Shown piece after piece: positions 44,326 to 54,904 of a stretch of 64,000 nt of DNA. How positions within the stretch are numbered: the stretch's first letter is position 1; every line of letters begins with the position of its first letter. The notes beneath the pieces are model-generated. The model saw only the letters and a list, made by a program, of their open reading frames with translations. It was not told where the DNA came from and did no database searches. The stretch comes from Halobacillus sp. Marseille-P3879 (GTDB taxonomy: Bacteria; Bacillota; Bacilli; Bacillales; Halobacillaceae), in assembly GCF_900240285.1 (NCBI RefSeq), contig NZ_OESS01000002.1, forward strand, positions 992,001 through 1,056,000. Direction: 5' to 3'. Position numbers and translations under genes: made by a program.

Positions 44326-44445
44326 ATGACCTGCGGTGCCCTGTATATATCTTTTACAGAATATTATGGCACAGGAATCAGCCGTTTCTATTCAATTTCC
44401 TTTACTCTGTTCCAGTACGGGGTTGAGAACAACCAATACTTATAA
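44326..44445 (+). CDS. Possible small protein gene
   Basis: A 39-codon ORF with ATG 44326 six bases after AAAGGGA, reading MTCGALYISFTEYYGTGISR and on with Phe/Tyr/Ser-rich residues to TAA 44445, then 8 bp to a symmetric hairpin usable as its terminator. I recognise no family and see no strong promoter. It may be chance or a remnant. Confidence 0.25.
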   Translation: MTCGALYISFTEYYGTGISRFYSISFTLFQYGVENNQYL

Positions 44446-44452
44446 GAAAGGT

Positions 44453-44476
44453 TCAGGGACCTTAAAGGTCCCTGAA
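44453..44476. terminator. Terminator downstream of rpoD
   Basis: TTCAGGGACC and GGTCCCTGAA form a perfect stem with a short loop, 18 bp past the rpoD stop. The U-rich tract is short on both strands. Confidence 0.8.
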
Positions 44477-44494
44477 AATAAACGATTAAATTCA

Positions 44495-45622
44495 TTATTC
44501 CATAAAGTCCTTTAACCGCTTGCTTCTGCTTGGGTGTCTAAGCTTTCTAAGTGCTTTAGCTTCTATTTGACGGATACGCTCTCTTGTAACTCCGAAAACT
44601 TTTCCGACTTCTTCTAACGTTCGTGTCCGGCCGTCGTCGAGGCCAAAACGCAGACGTAATACATTCTCTTCTCGGTCAGTTAACGTATCCAATACGTCTT
44701 CAAGTTGTTCTTTTAAGAGCTCATAAGCTGCATGATCAGAAGGAGAAGTAGCTTCCTGGTCCTCAATAAAGTCACCCAAATGAGAATCATCTTCTTCTCC
44801 TATTGGAGTTTCCAGAGAAACTGGTTCTTGAGCAATTTTTAAAATTTCTCTTACTTTATCCGGCGTAAGCTCCATGTCTTGTGCGATTTCTTCAGGTGTA
44901 GGTTCACGTCCAAGGTCTTGAAGCAGCTGACGTTGAACTCTAATCAATTTATTAATCGTTTCCACCATATGAACCGGAATCCTAATCGTCCTTGCCTGGT
45001 CTGCGATAGCACGTGTTATAGCCTGTCTAATCCACCAAGTAGCATAGGTACTAAATTTAAAGCCTTTACGATAGTCAAACTTCTCCACAGCTTTAATCAA
45101 ACCCATATTGCCCTCTTGAATCAGGTCAAGGAACAACATCCCACGCCCTACATAACGCTTGGCAATACTTACCACGAGACGCAGGTTTGCCTCTGCTAAT
45201 TCTCTTTTTGCTTCTTCATCACCGTCTTCAATGCGGTGTGCAAGGCTGATTTCATCGTCAGCAGATAGAAGGTTTACACGTCCGATTTCTTTTAAATACA
45301 TCCGGACAGGGTCATTTATTTTTACTCCAGGCGGCACACTTAAATCATTTAAATTAAATTCTTCTTCTTTGTTAAGCTGCTGCATGCTTGGATCCTGATC
45401 TGAGTCACCTATAACTTCAACACCCTGTTCATTCAGGTACTCGTAATATTCATCCATTTGATCGGAATCTAATTCAAAACTCGAGAGTTTTTCGGCTACT
45501 TCCTCGTAAGCTAAAATCCCTCGCTTCTTTCCCACTTCAAGCAGCTGTTCTTTCGCTTGCTCCAGGGTTAATTCACTTTCGTTTTCTTTAGAACGTGATG
45601 GCTGTTGTTGCTTATCCGCCAT
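44495..45622 (-). CDS. rpoD: RNA polymerase primary sigma factor SigA
   Basis: Housekeeping sigma-70 factor of 375 residues. Region 1.1 is at about 1-80 ([19 protein letters not shown]). Region 1.2-2 has [17 protein letters not shown] and the -10-reading segment [18 protein letters not shown]; region 4.2 has [30 protein letters not shown]. The start is ATG 45622 (MADKQQQP), six bases after GGAGGGGG. It follows dnaG by 30 nt, the conserved macromolecular-synthesis arrangement. Confidence 0.98.
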   Translation of the reverse strand: MADKQQQPSRSKENESELTLEQAKEQLLEVGKKRGILAYEEVAEKLSSFELDSDQMDEYYEYLNEQGVEVIGDSDQDPSMQQLNKEEEFNLNDLSVPPGVKINDPVRMYLKEIGRVNLLSADDEISLAHRIEDGDEEAKRELAEANLRLVVSIAKRYVGRGMLFLDLIQEGNMGLIKAVEKFDYRKGFKFSTYATWWIRQAITRAIADQARTIRIPVHMVETINKLIRVQRQLLQDLGREPTPEEIAQDMELTPDKVREILKIAQEPVSLETPIGEEDDSHLGDFIEDQEATSPSDHAAYELLKEQLEDVLDTLTDREENVLRLRFGLDDGRTRTLEEVGKVFGVTRERIRQIEAKALRKLRHPSRSKRLKDFME

Positions 45623-45652
45623 GAGTCCCCCTCCTTCCAACTATCCATACCA

Positions 45653-47479
45653 TTAATGAGTATTTTTCAACTCTTGCTTTCGTCTCAATATTTCCATTGC
45701 AATTTCTGCAGCTTTTATGGGGTTATTATGCTGCTCTGCTTTTTTTTGTTCTGCCTCTAAGCTTTTTATATCATTGCGATCGGTACTTTCTGAACGAATT
45801 CTATGAAGATAATCGGAAATTTCCTGGTCAGATATTTCTTCATCCATTCCTGAGGACATCGTCAGTTCGATCACTAGATTCTTCAAAGATTGATCTTCCA
45901 GCCGCTCAATAAATTGACTGACGTTTGGCTCATGGCCATCTTCATAGTATGCATATAAGTGCGTTACAATAACCTGGTGTTCAGAAATATTAAAAGCTCC
46001 TCCTAATTCCTCTTGCACTTTATCAGCAATAACAGGGTTTTTCAACATATTTGCTATCAGTTTTCGTTCTGCATTATGAAAGGCTGGCAGCAGCTTATGT
46101 TGCGTAGAATTCCTTTTCAGGGGAGCATTTTGCCGATGTTTGGTCCTAGAAGCCTCTGCTTGTTTAACGTTCTGCTTAGATTGAAGATGTTCAACTTCAC
46201 TTTTTAATGTCTCCATAGACATTTGGAACTCTTCAGCTAAAGCATTTAAATAATGCTCTCTTTCAATCGTACGCTCTAGTTGAGCGATCTCCTGTAATAC
46301 CTTTTCGATATAGGCAATACGATCTCCTTCTAATTGAAGGTTATAATTTCTACGAAGGTAATTTATAATAAACGACGTATAAGGATCACTTGCTTCTATT
46401 ACTTCTTTTTCAAAGCGATCTCCGCCAAATTTCTTTATATAGTCATCAGGATCCATGCCTTCTGGCAATCGAGCAACATGAGTCTGGCAGCCTGTCTGTT
46501 TTAAAAGCTGGGCTGCTTTTGCAGCTGCAGCTGTGCCGGCATCATCGCCATCGTAGCAGATGACCACTCGATCAGAGTATCTCTTAATTAACTTTGCCTG
46601 AGTCTGGGAGATTGAAGTCCCCATAGTTGCTACACCGTTATGAATTCCTGCCTGGTCTGCAGCAAGCACATCTGCATATCCTTCAAAAAGAACCATGGTT
46701 TTTGTCTTCCTTATTGAGGAACGTGCGAGATCAAAGTTAAAGAGCAGCCTCCCCTTCTGAAAAAGTTCAGTTTCTGGAGAATTTAGATACTTTGGTTCCT
46801 GATCTCCTAGTGACCTTCCTGCAAACGCTACGGTCTTTCCTAAATGATTTCGAAGAGGGAACATAATTCTACCACGAAAGCGATCGAAATATTCTCCATT
46901 TTCACTGGAAGTCAGCAGTCCTGCTTTTACCATGGTTTGAGGATGAAACCCCTTCTTTTCCAGGAAAGTCGCTACGAATGATGGAGATGTAGGGGAAAAA
47001 CCAAGCTGGTATTTCTTTATTGTCTCTTCGGTAAAACCTCGATCCAGTAAATAACGCAAGGCTTCCTTACCCTCTTTAGAGTTTCGAAGCATGTGATTGT
47101 AAAGCTTCGTCATCCATTCATGGGCATCCAATATACTTTGAGACTCAGGATCAGTCTGCTGAACCGGACCTTCGCTTAATTCCTCAGGGAGAGAATGACC
47201 CGTGACCTCTGCCACTTTAGAAACGGCCTGAAGAAAACTGAAGCCCTCTACTTCCATTAAAAACGTATAAACGTTTCCACCCTTTCCGCATCCAAAGCAA
47301 TGAAAGATCTGTTTATCACTGGATACAGAAAAAGAAGGGGTGTTTTCTCCATGAAATGGGCATAGTCCGAAGTAGTTCCTGCCCTGTCTTTTTAATTGGA
47401 CATATTCCGCAACTACATCTGCAATATCAACGGACTTTCTTATCTCGTCTACTTTTTCTTCTGGGATGTGTCCAGCCAT
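45653..47479 (-). CDS. dnaG: DNA primase
   Basis: Makes RNA primers for replication, about 608 residues. The N-terminal zinc ribbon is CPFHGENTPSF...FHCFGCGKGG. The TOPRIM core has LFEGYADVLA, with acidic residues in VVICYDGDDAGTAAA. The C-terminal helicase-binding region is at about 450-600. I choose ATG 47479 (MAGHIPEEKV) with GGTGA seven bases upstream; two earlier in-frame starts are close by. Forms an operon with rpoD. Confidence 0.96.
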   Translation of the reverse strand: MAGHIPEEKVDEIRKSVDIADVVAEYVQLKRQGRNYFGLCPFHGENTPSFSVSSDKQIFHCFGCGKGGNVYTFLMEVEGFSFLQAVSKVAEVTGHSLPEELSEGPVQQTDPESQSILDAHEWMTKLYNHMLRNSKEGKEALRYLLDRGFTEETIKKYQLGFSPTSPSFVATFLEKKGFHPQTMVKAGLLTSSENGEYFDRFRGRIMFPLRNHLGKTVAFAGRSLGDQEPKYLNSPETELFQKGRLLFNFDLARSSIRKTKTMVLFEGYADVLAADQAGIHNGVATMGTSISQTQAKLIKRYSDRVVICYDGDDAGTAAAAKAAQLLKQTGCQTHVARLPEGMDPDDYIKKFGGDRFEKEVIEASDPYTSFIINYLRRNYNLQLEGDRIAYIEKVLQEIAQLERTIEREHYLNALAEEFQMSMETLKSEVEHLQSKQNVKQAEASRTKHRQNAPLKRNSTQHKLLPAFHNAERKLIANMLKNPVIADKVQEELGGAFNISEHQVIVTHLYAYYEDGHEPNVSQFIERLEDQSLKNLVIELTMSSGMDEEISDQEISDYLHRIRSESTDRNDIKSLEAEQKKAEQHNNPIKAAEIAMEILRRKQELKNTH

Positions 47480-47510
47480 TATCATCACCGTACCAGTTGT
47501 ATAGAATTAC

Positions 47511-47975
47511 TTACTCTCGATTTTCAATGCCCGTTAAGAGTTCAGTTAAAGTTTGCGTAAACACCCTTCGATCCTCATCCGTAAATGCCCGTGGACCTTT
47601 CCATTTTTTTTTACGCTTCAATGACTGCTGTCGAAGATGCTTCTGATTCATAATATCAGTGGCTTCCCCCTCTTTTATCAGTTTACCTCTTGGCGTAATA
47701 ACATAAACCCCTCTAGGCGTCAATAATACAGCTAAAGAGTAATCTTGAGTAACCACTATATCCCCTGACTTTACGCGGTTTAAAATAAAAAGGTCCACAG
47801 ATTGCGAACCGTGATCAAGATACGTCCAGTTTTCATTATTTGTGCCATGCTTATAGTGATTTACTGTTGCCACAAATTTAGGCTCTAATTGAAAACTTGA
47901 GCAAACCAAACGAATCTCTTCTTGAACAGGACAACTATCGGCATCTACCCACACACTACTGTTTAAATTCTGCAT
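47511..47975 (-). CDS. yqxD: UPF0178 (YaiI/YqxD) family protein
   Basis: A 154-residue PIN-like protein: SSVWVDADSCPVQEEI, FVATVNHYK, SQSVDLFIL, SGDIVVTQDYSLAVLL (acidic residues typical of PIN nuclease-like folds), KGPRAFTDEDRRVF. The function is not settled. The order yqxD-dnaG-rpoD is as in B. subtilis. The ATG at 47975 has only a weak ribosome site. Confidence 0.9.
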   Translation of the reverse strand: MQNLNSSVWVDADSCPVQEEIRLVCSSFQLEPKFVATVNHYKHGTNNENWTYLDHGSQSVDLFILNRVKSGDIVVTQDYSLAVLLTPRGVYVITPRGKLIKEGEATDIMNQKHLRQQSLKRKKKWKGPRAFTDEDRRVFTQTLTELLTGIENRE

Positions 47976-48130
47976 ACTTGAGTAATTCTACAATAATCGT
48001 TAGATTCCTTCCCTTTTCTTAATGTTTTATTATTCAGAAAAGTATATTCATGTAAATAGCAATATGATTATTTTTACACAAATAATTATTATAATACATA
48101 AGAATTAAAAAATCTATATATTTTCAAGAA

Positions 48131-48155
48131 AAAAAGCGCTTAAAAAATAAGCGCA
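48131..48155 (-). terminator. Terminator after ppsR
   Basis: GCGCTTA and TAAGCGC pair around a T-rich loop, followed by seven T on the minus strand. Confidence 0.85.
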
Positions 48156-48167
48156 AATTAATGATTT

Positions 48168-48986
48168 TTAATCGGCTGAAATAGAATTCTGCCGTTTTAA
48201 GTTCATAATGACGTTGGCCGTTTCTTCTACTGCTTTATGAGAAACATCGATAACATGGCAGCCTATTCTATCTACAACATCCTCAAAGTGTTCAATTTCC
48301 TGCTGAATCCGATCCATATTTGCATAGCTCGCTTCTGACCCCAAACCTAGCGACTTCAAACGTTCGCGACGGATATCATTTAATTTTTTAGGGCTGATCT
48401 TCAATCCTATACATCGCTTAGGATCAACTTTAAATAATTCTTCCGGAGGTTCTACTTCAGGCACAATTGGGACATTTGCCACTTTTAGCCGCTTGTGGGC
48501 CAGATATTGGGATAAAGGAGTCTTTGAAGTTCGTGAAACGCCAATGAGAACAATGTCTGCCTTAGTAATCCCTCTGGAATCTCTTCCATCGTCGTACTTC
48601 ACAGCGAATTCGATGGCTTCTACCCGTTTGAAATAATCCTCATCCAATTTATGAACAAGGCCTGGTTCCAATCGCGGTTCCGCTTGGAAGTACCTTTGCA
48701 TAGCGTCCATCATAGGGCCCATAATATCGATACACTCAAGCTCATACTCTCTGGCTTTCTTTATTAAATGAGACCGGAACTCGGGAATTACCAATGTAAA
48801 ACCAATCATTGCACCGCGTTCTTTAGCTTGAGCTAAAGCTTCATTAATTGTACCTTTATCCTCAACATAAGGAATTCTCTGTACTTCAAACGGACCGTCG
48901 TCAAACTGACTCAATGCTGCTTTGACTACAAGTTCAGCAGTTTCCCCTACGGAATCGGATAGTATATAAATAAAAGGTTTCTTCAA
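48168..48986 (-). CDS. yqfL: Pyruvate, phosphate dikinase/PEP synthase regulatory protein (YqfL)
   Basis: DUF299 bifunctional ADP-dependent kinase and phosphorylase that would control pyruvate phosphate dikinase or PEP synthase. It has 272 residues. N-terminal [14 protein letters not shown] and the P-loop [16 protein letters not shown] (about 147-162) are diagnostic; [11 protein letters not shown] follows. The start is TTG 48986 after AAGGAGAGG. It lies 30 nt behind ccpN, which in B. subtilis also controls gluconeogenesis, so the pairing makes metabolic sense. Confidence 0.93.
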   Translation of the reverse strand: MKKPFIYILSDSVGETAELVVKAALSQFDDGPFEVQRIPYVEDKGTINEALAQAKERGAMIGFTLVIPEFRSHLIKKAREYELECIDIMGPMMDAMQRYFQAEPRLEPGLVHKLDEDYFKRVEAIEFAVKYDDGRDSRGITKADIVLIGVSRTSKTPLSQYLAHKRLKVANVPIVPEVEPPEELFKVDPKRCIGLKISPKKLNDIRRERLKSLGLGSEASYANMDRIQQEIEHFEDVVDRIGCHVIDVSHKAVEETANVIMNLKRQNSISAD

Positions 48987-49016
48987 TGTTTTTCCTCTCC
49001 TTCTTAGAAGGGATTC

Positions 49017-49646
49017 CTATAAATGTTGATCAGTAGCAAGCTCAACCAGAGCTTTTGTAACACTAGTTTTTGTCAGTCTTCCTATAACTTCCATTCCATT
49101 CTCAACCGGCTTAACAACAGGCAGACCATCTATCTGCTTTTCAATCAGCTTCTGAGCTGCATCTAATAAAAGGTCATCTTTCTCGCAGACTGAAATATTA
49201 GGCATTCTAGTCATAATGATATGAACAGGAACCGAAGTTAAGTCCTGGTTTCCAATGCTTGCCCGAAGCAGGTCCTTCCTCGATAAAACCCCGACGAGTA
49301 AAGAATGATCATTAGTGACAAATAAAGTTCCAACATCCTCTAAGAACATTGTACAAATAGCATCATAAGCAGATACATCTTCTGCCACTACTACGGGCAT
49401 AGCCTGATACTCATGAACCTTAAACTTCTTGAGTTTTTCTGTTAGAAGCTCCGACCCCGTCTTCCCTGTAAAAAAATAGCCTACTCTCGGACGCGCATCT
49501 AAATAACCGGCCATCGTTAATATAGCTAGATCAGGACGTAAAGTCGCTCTTGTAAGACTTAAGCTTTCAGCAATATTTTCCCCGGTAATCGGTCCGTTAT
49601 CTTTAACAATTTGAATAATTTGCTCTTGTCTGTTGGATAGTTCCAT
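49017..49646 (-). CDS. ccpN: Transcriptional regulator CcpN (YqzB)
   Basis: A 209-residue repressor: an N-terminal winged HTH (about 1-60, QIVKDNGPITGENIAESLSLTRATL) and two CBS domains (about 75-205). In B. subtilis CcpN represses gluconeogenic gapB and pckA and the sr1 RNA, and responds to nucleotide levels through its CBS pair. ATG 49646 follows GGTGGTGAAAGA. It leads yqfL in one unit. Confidence 0.94.
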   Translation of the reverse strand: MELSNRQEQIIQIVKDNGPITGENIAESLSLTRATLRPDLAILTMAGYLDARPRVGYFFTGKTGSELLTEKLKKFKVHEYQAMPVVVAEDVSAYDAICTMFLEDVGTLFVTNDHSLLVGVLSRKDLLRASIGNQDLTSVPVHIIMTRMPNISVCEKDDLLLDAAQKLIEKQIDGLPVVKPVENGMEVIGRLTKTSVTKALVELATDQHL

Positions 49647-49728
49647 TCTTTCACCACCCTAATCACCAACTGTGACATACTATTTATTCATTATAGCTCA
49701 TTTATTTATCGGGGTAAAAGAATGAAAG

Positions 49729-51810
49729 TTAATACTGTTGTTTCCATTCAACTTTATTTAGGTCGGCAAAGAGAAGAACATCATCTGCAATGTTCCTAAG
49801 CAGTGCCAAACGATTCGCACGGACGGACATGTCTTCGGTCATTACCATCGTTTGATCGAAGAATGAGTGGATCGGCTCAGCAAGTTCAGATAACTGCTCA
49901 AGAGCTGACTGAAAACGACCTTCATTGTATAGGTATATATAAGATTTATGCACGTTTTTATAGTGGTTAAAAAGCGCATATTCACTATCATTTTCAAATA
50001 GCTCCGGGTTAATTGATAATTGCTCTGCTTTTGCAGCCAGATTCAATACTCGTCCCAGTGCTTCATGCACCCTTTTGAATTCCGGATCATTTCTCTTGGC
50101 AGATAGTAGCTCAGCCTTCCTTAAAGTAGACGTATATTGCTGAATTCCATTCCTAAGTACCGCTTTCACTACATCAGGAGCAATACCTTCATCTCTAAAC
50201 AAGAAGCTTGCCCGCGTAGAAAAGAATTCACGTATTTCCATCTCTAACTCATTTTTACTGATGGTAGGCAGCTTTTTCTCTTCGTAAAGATGAATAACAT
50301 CATCAAGCAAATCTTCTACGAACAGCGGCCAGTTACGCTCCTTTAGAATTTGTAATACACCTAGAGATTGTCTTCTTAGTCCGTATGGATCCTGAGAGCC
50401 TGAAGGCATTTTGCCGATCGCTATTGAACCTACAATTGTATCTAACTTATCAGCAACACTTACAATTGCGCCAATTTCTGTAGCAGGCAGCTGGCCATTA
50501 GCCTGCCTGGGCATGTAGTGTTCTTTTATTGCTGTTGCTACTGCTTCATCCTCACCGAATAGTTTTGCATATTTCTCGCCCATGATTCCTTGTAATTCTG
50601 TGAATTCGTCCACCATGTGGGTCACTAGATCAAATTTGCTTATTTCTGCCGCTCGTATAGCCTTACTTTTAATACTTTCCTGACCAAGTTCCTCGCAAAT
50701 ATGCTGAGTAATTGTTTTTATTCGATTAACCTTATCCGCCAAGGTTCCAAGTTCAACCTGGTATACCATTCGATTTAATTTTTGGAGCTTTTGATTAATT
50801 GAACCTTTTTGATCTTCATGATAGAAAAATTGAGCATCGGCTAACCTTGCTTTGAGAACTTTTTCATTTCCCTTCGACACTTTTTCAATGTGCGCAGAAT
50901 TTCCATTTCGAACAGCAATAAAATGAGGTAGTAATTGACCATTGGTCGATTGGACTGGGAAATAACGCTGATGTTCTTTCATTGACGTAATTAATACTTC
51001 ATCTGGAACTTCCAGAAATTCTTCACTGAACGCCCCACTAAACACAGTTGGATATTCGACAAGGTGTGTAACTTCATTTAGTAATTCCCTATCTGTCAGT
51101 ATTTCCCACCCTTTTTCGGCTTCAATTTGCTTTAACTGCTTTTGAATTTCCATTTTTCGTTTATTTTTATCAGCTATAACAAATTCATCGGTCATGACTT
51201 TTTCGTAGGAATCCGCATGGGGGACAGAGGTTTTCGAACCGAGAAAACGATGACCATAGGTTTCCTTACCGGTTTCAACGTTTTCTATCTGGAAATGAAT
51301 AACTTCATCTTCAAAAAGCCCAACCATCCATCGAATGGGGCGGACGTACCGCAGATTAAAGTCACCCCAGCGCATATTCTTTGGAAAAGTCAAACCCAAT
51401 AGAACTTCTTTAAAATCCTGCAGCAGAACTTTTGTATCTTTACCTTCGATATATTTTTTTATATGGACATACTCTACACCTTTAATTTCTTTAAAGTATA
51501 TGTCTTCAACTGTTTTGCCCTGACCTTTAGAAAACCCCTCAGCAGCTTTGGACCATTCCCCTTTTTCATTTAAAGCAATTTTCTTTGCTGGTCCTTTTGC
51601 TTCCTCTTCAATATCAGGCTGCTTGCTTTCAACACCAAAAATCTGTATCGCTAACCTGCGGGGAGTAGAATAAGATTTGACTGATTGGTAAGGTATTCGC
51701 TGATTCTTCAGCCAGCTTTCAGTATTTTCAACTAGCTGTTTTTCTGCGTTATCAATAAAGCGGGCAGGAAGTTCTTCAAGCCCTAATTCAAATAACACTG
51801 TATTACTCAT
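49729..51810 (-). CDS. glyS: Glycyl-tRNA synthetase beta subunit
   Basis: A 693-residue tRNA-binding subunit of the alpha2beta2 enzyme. It starts with [14 protein letters not shown] and contains [37 protein letters not shown] and the HD-type domain [14 protein letters not shown], with an anticodon-binding C-terminus. It overlaps glyQ by 8 nt and follows an AAGGAG site within glyQ. Confidence 0.96.
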   Translation of the reverse strand: MSNTVLFELGLEELPARFIDNAEKQLVENTESWLKNQRIPYQSVKSYSTPRRLAIQIFGVESKQPDIEEEAKGPAKKIALNEKGEWSKAAEGFSKGQGKTVEDIYFKEIKGVEYVHIKKYIEGKDTKVLLQDFKEVLLGLTFPKNMRWGDFNLRYVRPIRWMVGLFEDEVIHFQIENVETGKETYGHRFLGSKTSVPHADSYEKVMTDEFVIADKNKRKMEIQKQLKQIEAEKGWEILTDRELLNEVTHLVEYPTVFSGAFSEEFLEVPDEVLITSMKEHQRYFPVQSTNGQLLPHFIAVRNGNSAHIEKVSKGNEKVLKARLADAQFFYHEDQKGSINQKLQKLNRMVYQVELGTLADKVNRIKTITQHICEELGQESIKSKAIRAAEISKFDLVTHMVDEFTELQGIMGEKYAKLFGEDEAVATAIKEHYMPRQANGQLPATEIGAIVSVADKLDTIVGSIAIGKMPSGSQDPYGLRRQSLGVLQILKERNWPLFVEDLLDDVIHLYEEKKLPTISKNELEMEIREFFSTRASFLFRDEGIAPDVVKAVLRNGIQQYTSTLRKAELLSAKRNDPEFKRVHEALGRVLNLAAKAEQLSINPELFENDSEYALFNHYKNVHKSYIYLYNEGRFQSALEQLSELAEPIHSFFDQTMVMTEDMSVRANRLALLRNIADDVLLFADLNKVEWKQQY

Positions 51811-52690
51811 GAGACGACTCTCCTTTCTGAAGCATTGGGAACCCTAATCTTTCTCTTTCCTCTACATACGTTTTAGCTATCGACCTTGCCAGGTTTCTTA
51901 CTCTTCCGATATATCCGGTACGTTCGGTAACAGAGATGACTCCTTTTGCATCCAGTAAATTAAACGTATGAGAACATTTCAGTACGTAATCATAGGCAGG
52001 AAACACAAGTCCTTTTTCCATAATACGTTTGGCCTCAGATTCATAAGTTGTAAATAAATCGAACAACATATCGTCATCAGAGGCTTCAAAAGTGTACACG
52101 GAATGTTCGTATTCTGGTTGAGTAAATATATCTCCAACAGTAACACCGTTCGTCCATTCTAATTCAAATACATTTTCCTTATCCTGAATATAAGAGGCCA
52201 AACGCTCAAGACCATAAGTAATTTCAGCGGATACCGGCCGAGCCTCGAGTCCGCCGATTTGCTGAAAATACGTAAATTGGGTAATTTCCATGCCATCAAG
52301 CCACACTTCCCACCCAAGACCTGCTGCCCCAAGTGTCGGGTTCTCCCAGTTGTCCTCAACAAAGCGGATATCATGTTGATCAGGGTCGATTCCTAGTGCT
52401 TTCAACGAATCTAAGTATAGTTCCTGAATGTTATCAGGTGAAGGCTTCATAATGACTTGAAATTGGTGGTGCTGATACAAGCGGTTAGGGTTCTTGCCAT
52501 AGCGACCGTCAGCGGGTCTTCTGGATGGCTCTACATAAGCCACATTCCACGGCTCTGGACCTAAACTTCTAAGAAGCGTCATTGGCGACATCGTTCCCGC
52601 CCCTTTTTCCACATCATATGCCTGCATAAGCAGACAACCTTGATCAGACCAATACTTCTGCAAAGTTAAGATCATTTTTTGAATATTCAT
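51803..52690 (-). CDS. glyQ: Glycyl-tRNA synthetase alpha subunit
   Basis: Catalytic class II subunit of 295 residues; it activates glycine and charges tRNA-Gly together with GlyS. Segments [43 protein letters not shown] and ERLASYIQ are typical. It is preceded by a T-box leader with terminator, so it is expressed when uncharged tRNA-Gly builds up. ATG 52690. Confidence 0.97.
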   Translation of the reverse strand: MNIQKMILTLQKYWSDQGCLLMQAYDVEKGAGTMSPMTLLRSLGPEPWNVAYVEPSRRPADGRYGKNPNRLYQHHQFQVIMKPSPDNIQELYLDSLKALGIDPDQHDIRFVEDNWENPTLGAAGLGWEVWLDGMEITQFTYFQQIGGLEARPVSAEITYGLERLASYIQDKENVFELEWTNGVTVGDIFTQPEYEHSVYTFEASDDDMLFDLFTTYESEAKRIMEKGLVFPAYDYVLKCSHTFNLLDAKGVISVTERTGYIGRVRNLARSIAKTYVEERERLGFPMLQKGESSHE

Positions 52691-52718
52691 TCATTTTCCC
52701 TCCTGTATGATAAGACAT

Positions 52719-52935
52719 AGAGAAACCCCGTCTCTATGCCGGATTGACATAGGGACGGGGTTTTTCTCCGCGGTTCCACCCTATTTGCTTTCAACTTGTG
52801 AAAGCCACTTTAAACGCTTATCGCTCCAGAACGCCTTCATCGCCCAATGCCATCCGATTCACACCATCACGGATTCTCTGCTCACATTGGATTCGACTAC
52901 TACTTTCCTTCAAAGCGATACATATAGTAAGTTAA
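52719..52935 (-). ncRNA. T-box riboswitch of glyQS
   Basis: The T-box sequence GGGTGGAACCGCGG lies at 52768-52781, followed by a terminator (52719-52766, ACCCCGTC/GACGGGGT arms with T-run). In the 5' stem I, a ATGAA-GGC-G segment puts a GGC (Gly) codon at 52833-52835 in the specifier position. Assigning the specifier is by inspection of the stem I fold. Confidence 0.93.
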
Positions 52936-52940
52936 GTAGA

Positions 52941-52969
52941 ATCATACTGAATCGTTTTTATTTTGTCAA
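52941..52969 (-). promoter_or_regulatory. Promoter of the glyQS T-box transcript
   Basis: TTGACA, 17 nt, TATGAT. The TGA of the -35 box is also the stop codon of recO. Confidence 0.88.
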
Positions 52970-53727
52970 TTATTATCCTTAAACATATCGAGCTGCTTTA
53001 TAAACTTTTTTGACTTTAGGAAGTATCCGCCATAACGGTCATAGTACTCGTCCATTAAAGTTCTCAATTTGGTCTTATTTTCTGCTTTCATCGTAATTTG
53101 ACCAACTCTTTTAACGTCCATATGTAAAAACAAGCGGAGCAACTTAGAAAGCGGCTCGGTTAAACCGTATGCCTGAGGGTCTAGATGTTTACATCGAAAG
53201 CACAAGTATCCCCCTTCTATTACAGAAAAAGAAAATGGCCCATCAGAAACTCCGCAATTCAAACAAGCGTCGACCTTCGGGGCAAATCCAGCCTTGCGAT
53301 ACATTTTCAACTCATACATCATAGAAAGAATTTCCGGATCCTTTCCTTCTGCCATCCAGGTAAGCGTTTGAAGCAGCTGTTCATAAAGAAAAGGGTCAGG
53401 TTTTCTTTCATCTAACAACTTGTCCGTTAACTCAGCAAGATAAGATGCATAAGCTGTTTTAACAATATCTTCCCGTATGGAACGCAAAGAAGTGAGCATC
53501 TCCCCCTGACTCAAAGATCCAAGTCCTGACCCTATGTGAATTAAAAATTGACCATGAATAAAAGGCTGGGTAACAGACGCCATTCGGCTTTTAGGCTTTT
53601 TGGCTCCCCGGGCCATAACACCGATTTTCCCTTTCTCTCTCGTGAATAATGTTACGATTTTGTGGGTTTCCCCGTAATCGCGGGTGCGTATTACAATTCC
53701 TTCCACTTTTTCCAACAAAGCATTCAC
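52966..53727 (-). CDS. recO: DNA repair protein RecO
   Basis: Recombination mediator of 253 residues: an N-terminal OB fold (VEGIVIRTRDYGETHKIV, GVMARGAKKPKSR), then a helical part with a zinc site (CLNCG and CFRCK, about 157-184). It helps RecR load RecA on SSB-coated DNA. Its stop codon is shared with the -35 box of glyQS. Follows yqzL closely. Confidence 0.95.
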   Translation of the reverse strand: MNALLEKVEGIVIRTRDYGETHKIVTLFTREKGKIGVMARGAKKPKSRMASVTQPFIHGQFLIHIGSGLGSLSQGEMLTSLRSIREDIVKTAYASYLAELTDKLLDERKPDPFLYEQLLQTLTWMAEGKDPEILSMMYELKMYRKAGFAPKVDACLNCGVSDGPFSFSVIEGGYLCFRCKHLDPQAYGLTEPLSKLLRLFLHMDVKRVGQITMKAENKTKLRTLMDEYYDRYGGYFLKSKKFIKQLDMFKDNN

Positions 53728-53732
53728 CTGCT

Positions 53733-53873
53733 TTATCCGATTGGATCCTCACGTTCTATTGCAGATGAAGCCTCTTCATTTCCTTTTTTACTGTCTGCTT
53801 CTAATTCCTTCATTAGCAAATAGGTTTCTATGTTTCCTGTCTTACTAAACACATTCCAATACAAATCTAGCAC
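53733..53873 (-). CDS. yqzL: YqzL family small protein
   Basis: A 46-residue ORF, GTG at 53873 after AAAGGGGTG, reading MLDLYWNVFSKTGNIETYLL, then a Lys/Glu-rich tail, ending at 53733, 5 nt before recO. The N-terminus WNVFSKTGN-ETYLL matches YqzL, which sits between era and recO in Bacillus. The function is unknown. Confidence 0.88.
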   Translation of the reverse strand: MLDLYWNVFSKTGNIETYLLMKELEADSKKGNEEASSAIEREDPIG

Positions 53874-53969
53874 AAGAAACACCCCTTTCCTAAAATCATA
53901 AAGAAAATGTTATGACAAACTTAGGTTGCTTCATCTACTTCAAACAATGAATTTTAATTTTTACCAATC

Positions 53970-54875
53970 TTAGTATTCTTCTTCCTTATATCCAAAATCA
54001 CTAAGTTGAACTTGGCGGTTTCTCCAATCCTTCTGCACTTTCACCCACAGTTCCAAAAATACTTTACTTCCGAGCAGGGCTTCAATGTCTTTTCTTGCCC
54101 TTTGGCCAATTTCTTTCAACATACTTCCTTGCTTGCCTATAATAATTCCCTTTTGTGACTTTCTCTCAACGATAATTGCGGCTTGGATAAAAACAGCATT
54201 TGAATCCTCACGAGGCTTAATTGTTTCAATAACGACTGCAATAGAATGCGGGATTTCCTCACGAGTTAGATGAAGTACTTTCTCGCGAATCAATTCACTT
54301 ACAATAAAGCGTTCTGGATGATCGGTTATATGATCTTCCGGATAGAATTGCGGTCCTTCCGGCAAGTGGGATTTAAGAACCCCGAGCAAGTGCTCAACAT
54401 TGTTACCTTCTAGAGCAGAAATCGGAATAATCTCCTCAAAATTTAGCTTCTCACGATATTCATCTATTAAGGGCAGCAGTTGATCAGGGTGAACTTTATC
54501 AATCTTATTCACAATAAGGAAAACCGGCTGATTCACTTTCTGCAGGCGCTCAATAATAAATTGATCACCCCGTCCGTAACCTTCTTCAGCGTTAATCATG
54601 AACATAATAGCATCTACTTCATTTAAGGTATTTTCAGCCACATTTACCATAAAATCCCCAAGTTTATGCTTAGGTTTATGAATACCTGGTGTATCGATAA
54701 AAATCATTTGAGCATCCTTTTCAGTCAGCACCCCTTGAATTTTATTCCGTGTTGTCTGTGGTTTGTCACTCATAATCGCAATTTTTTCTCCGATTACACG
54801 GTTCATAAACGTTGACTTCCCAACATTCGGCCTACCTATAATAGCAACAAATCCTGACTTAAATTGTTCTTCCAT
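53970..54875 (-). CDS. era: GTPase Era
   Basis: Ribosome-assembly GTPase binding the 3' end of 16S rRNA, 301 residues. G1 [10 protein letters not shown]2 region with PQTTRN, G3 DTPGI, G4 NKID, G5 SALEG; the C-terminal KH domain has [27 protein letters not shown] 54875 follows GGAGG. The cdd gene usually found between era and dgkA in Bacillus is absent. Confidence 0.97.
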   Translation of the reverse strand: MEEQFKSGFVAIIGRPNVGKSTFMNRVIGEKIAIMSDKPQTTRNKIQGVLTEKDAQMIFIDTPGIHKPKHKLGDFMVNVAENTLNEVDAIMFMINAEEGYGRGDQFIIERLQKVNQPVFLIVNKIDKVHPDQLLPLIDEYREKLNFEEIIPISALEGNNVEHLLGVLKSHLPEGPQFYPEDHITDHPERFIVSELIREKVLHLTREEIPHSIAVVIETIKPREDSNAVFIQAAIIVERKSQKGIIIGKQGSMLKEIGQRARKDIEALLGSKVFLELWVKVQKDWRNRQVQLSDFGYKEEEY

Positions 54876-54904
54876 TGTATTGCCTCCATCACATTAGCTT
54901 CAAC

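Larger units (their letters stand above)
43899..44494. other. Intergenic region between cccA and rpoD
   Basis: About 600 bp, AT-rich, with no well-supported gene. It holds the cccA leader, an AT-rich inverted repeat at 44110-44147 (CGATAGT/ACTATCG outside, GTTTTT/AAAAAC inside), one possible small ORF at 44326-44445, and the rpoD terminator. A 66-codon minus frame at 44076-44276 starts at TTG without a ribosome site and is probably not coding. Confidence 0.6.
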
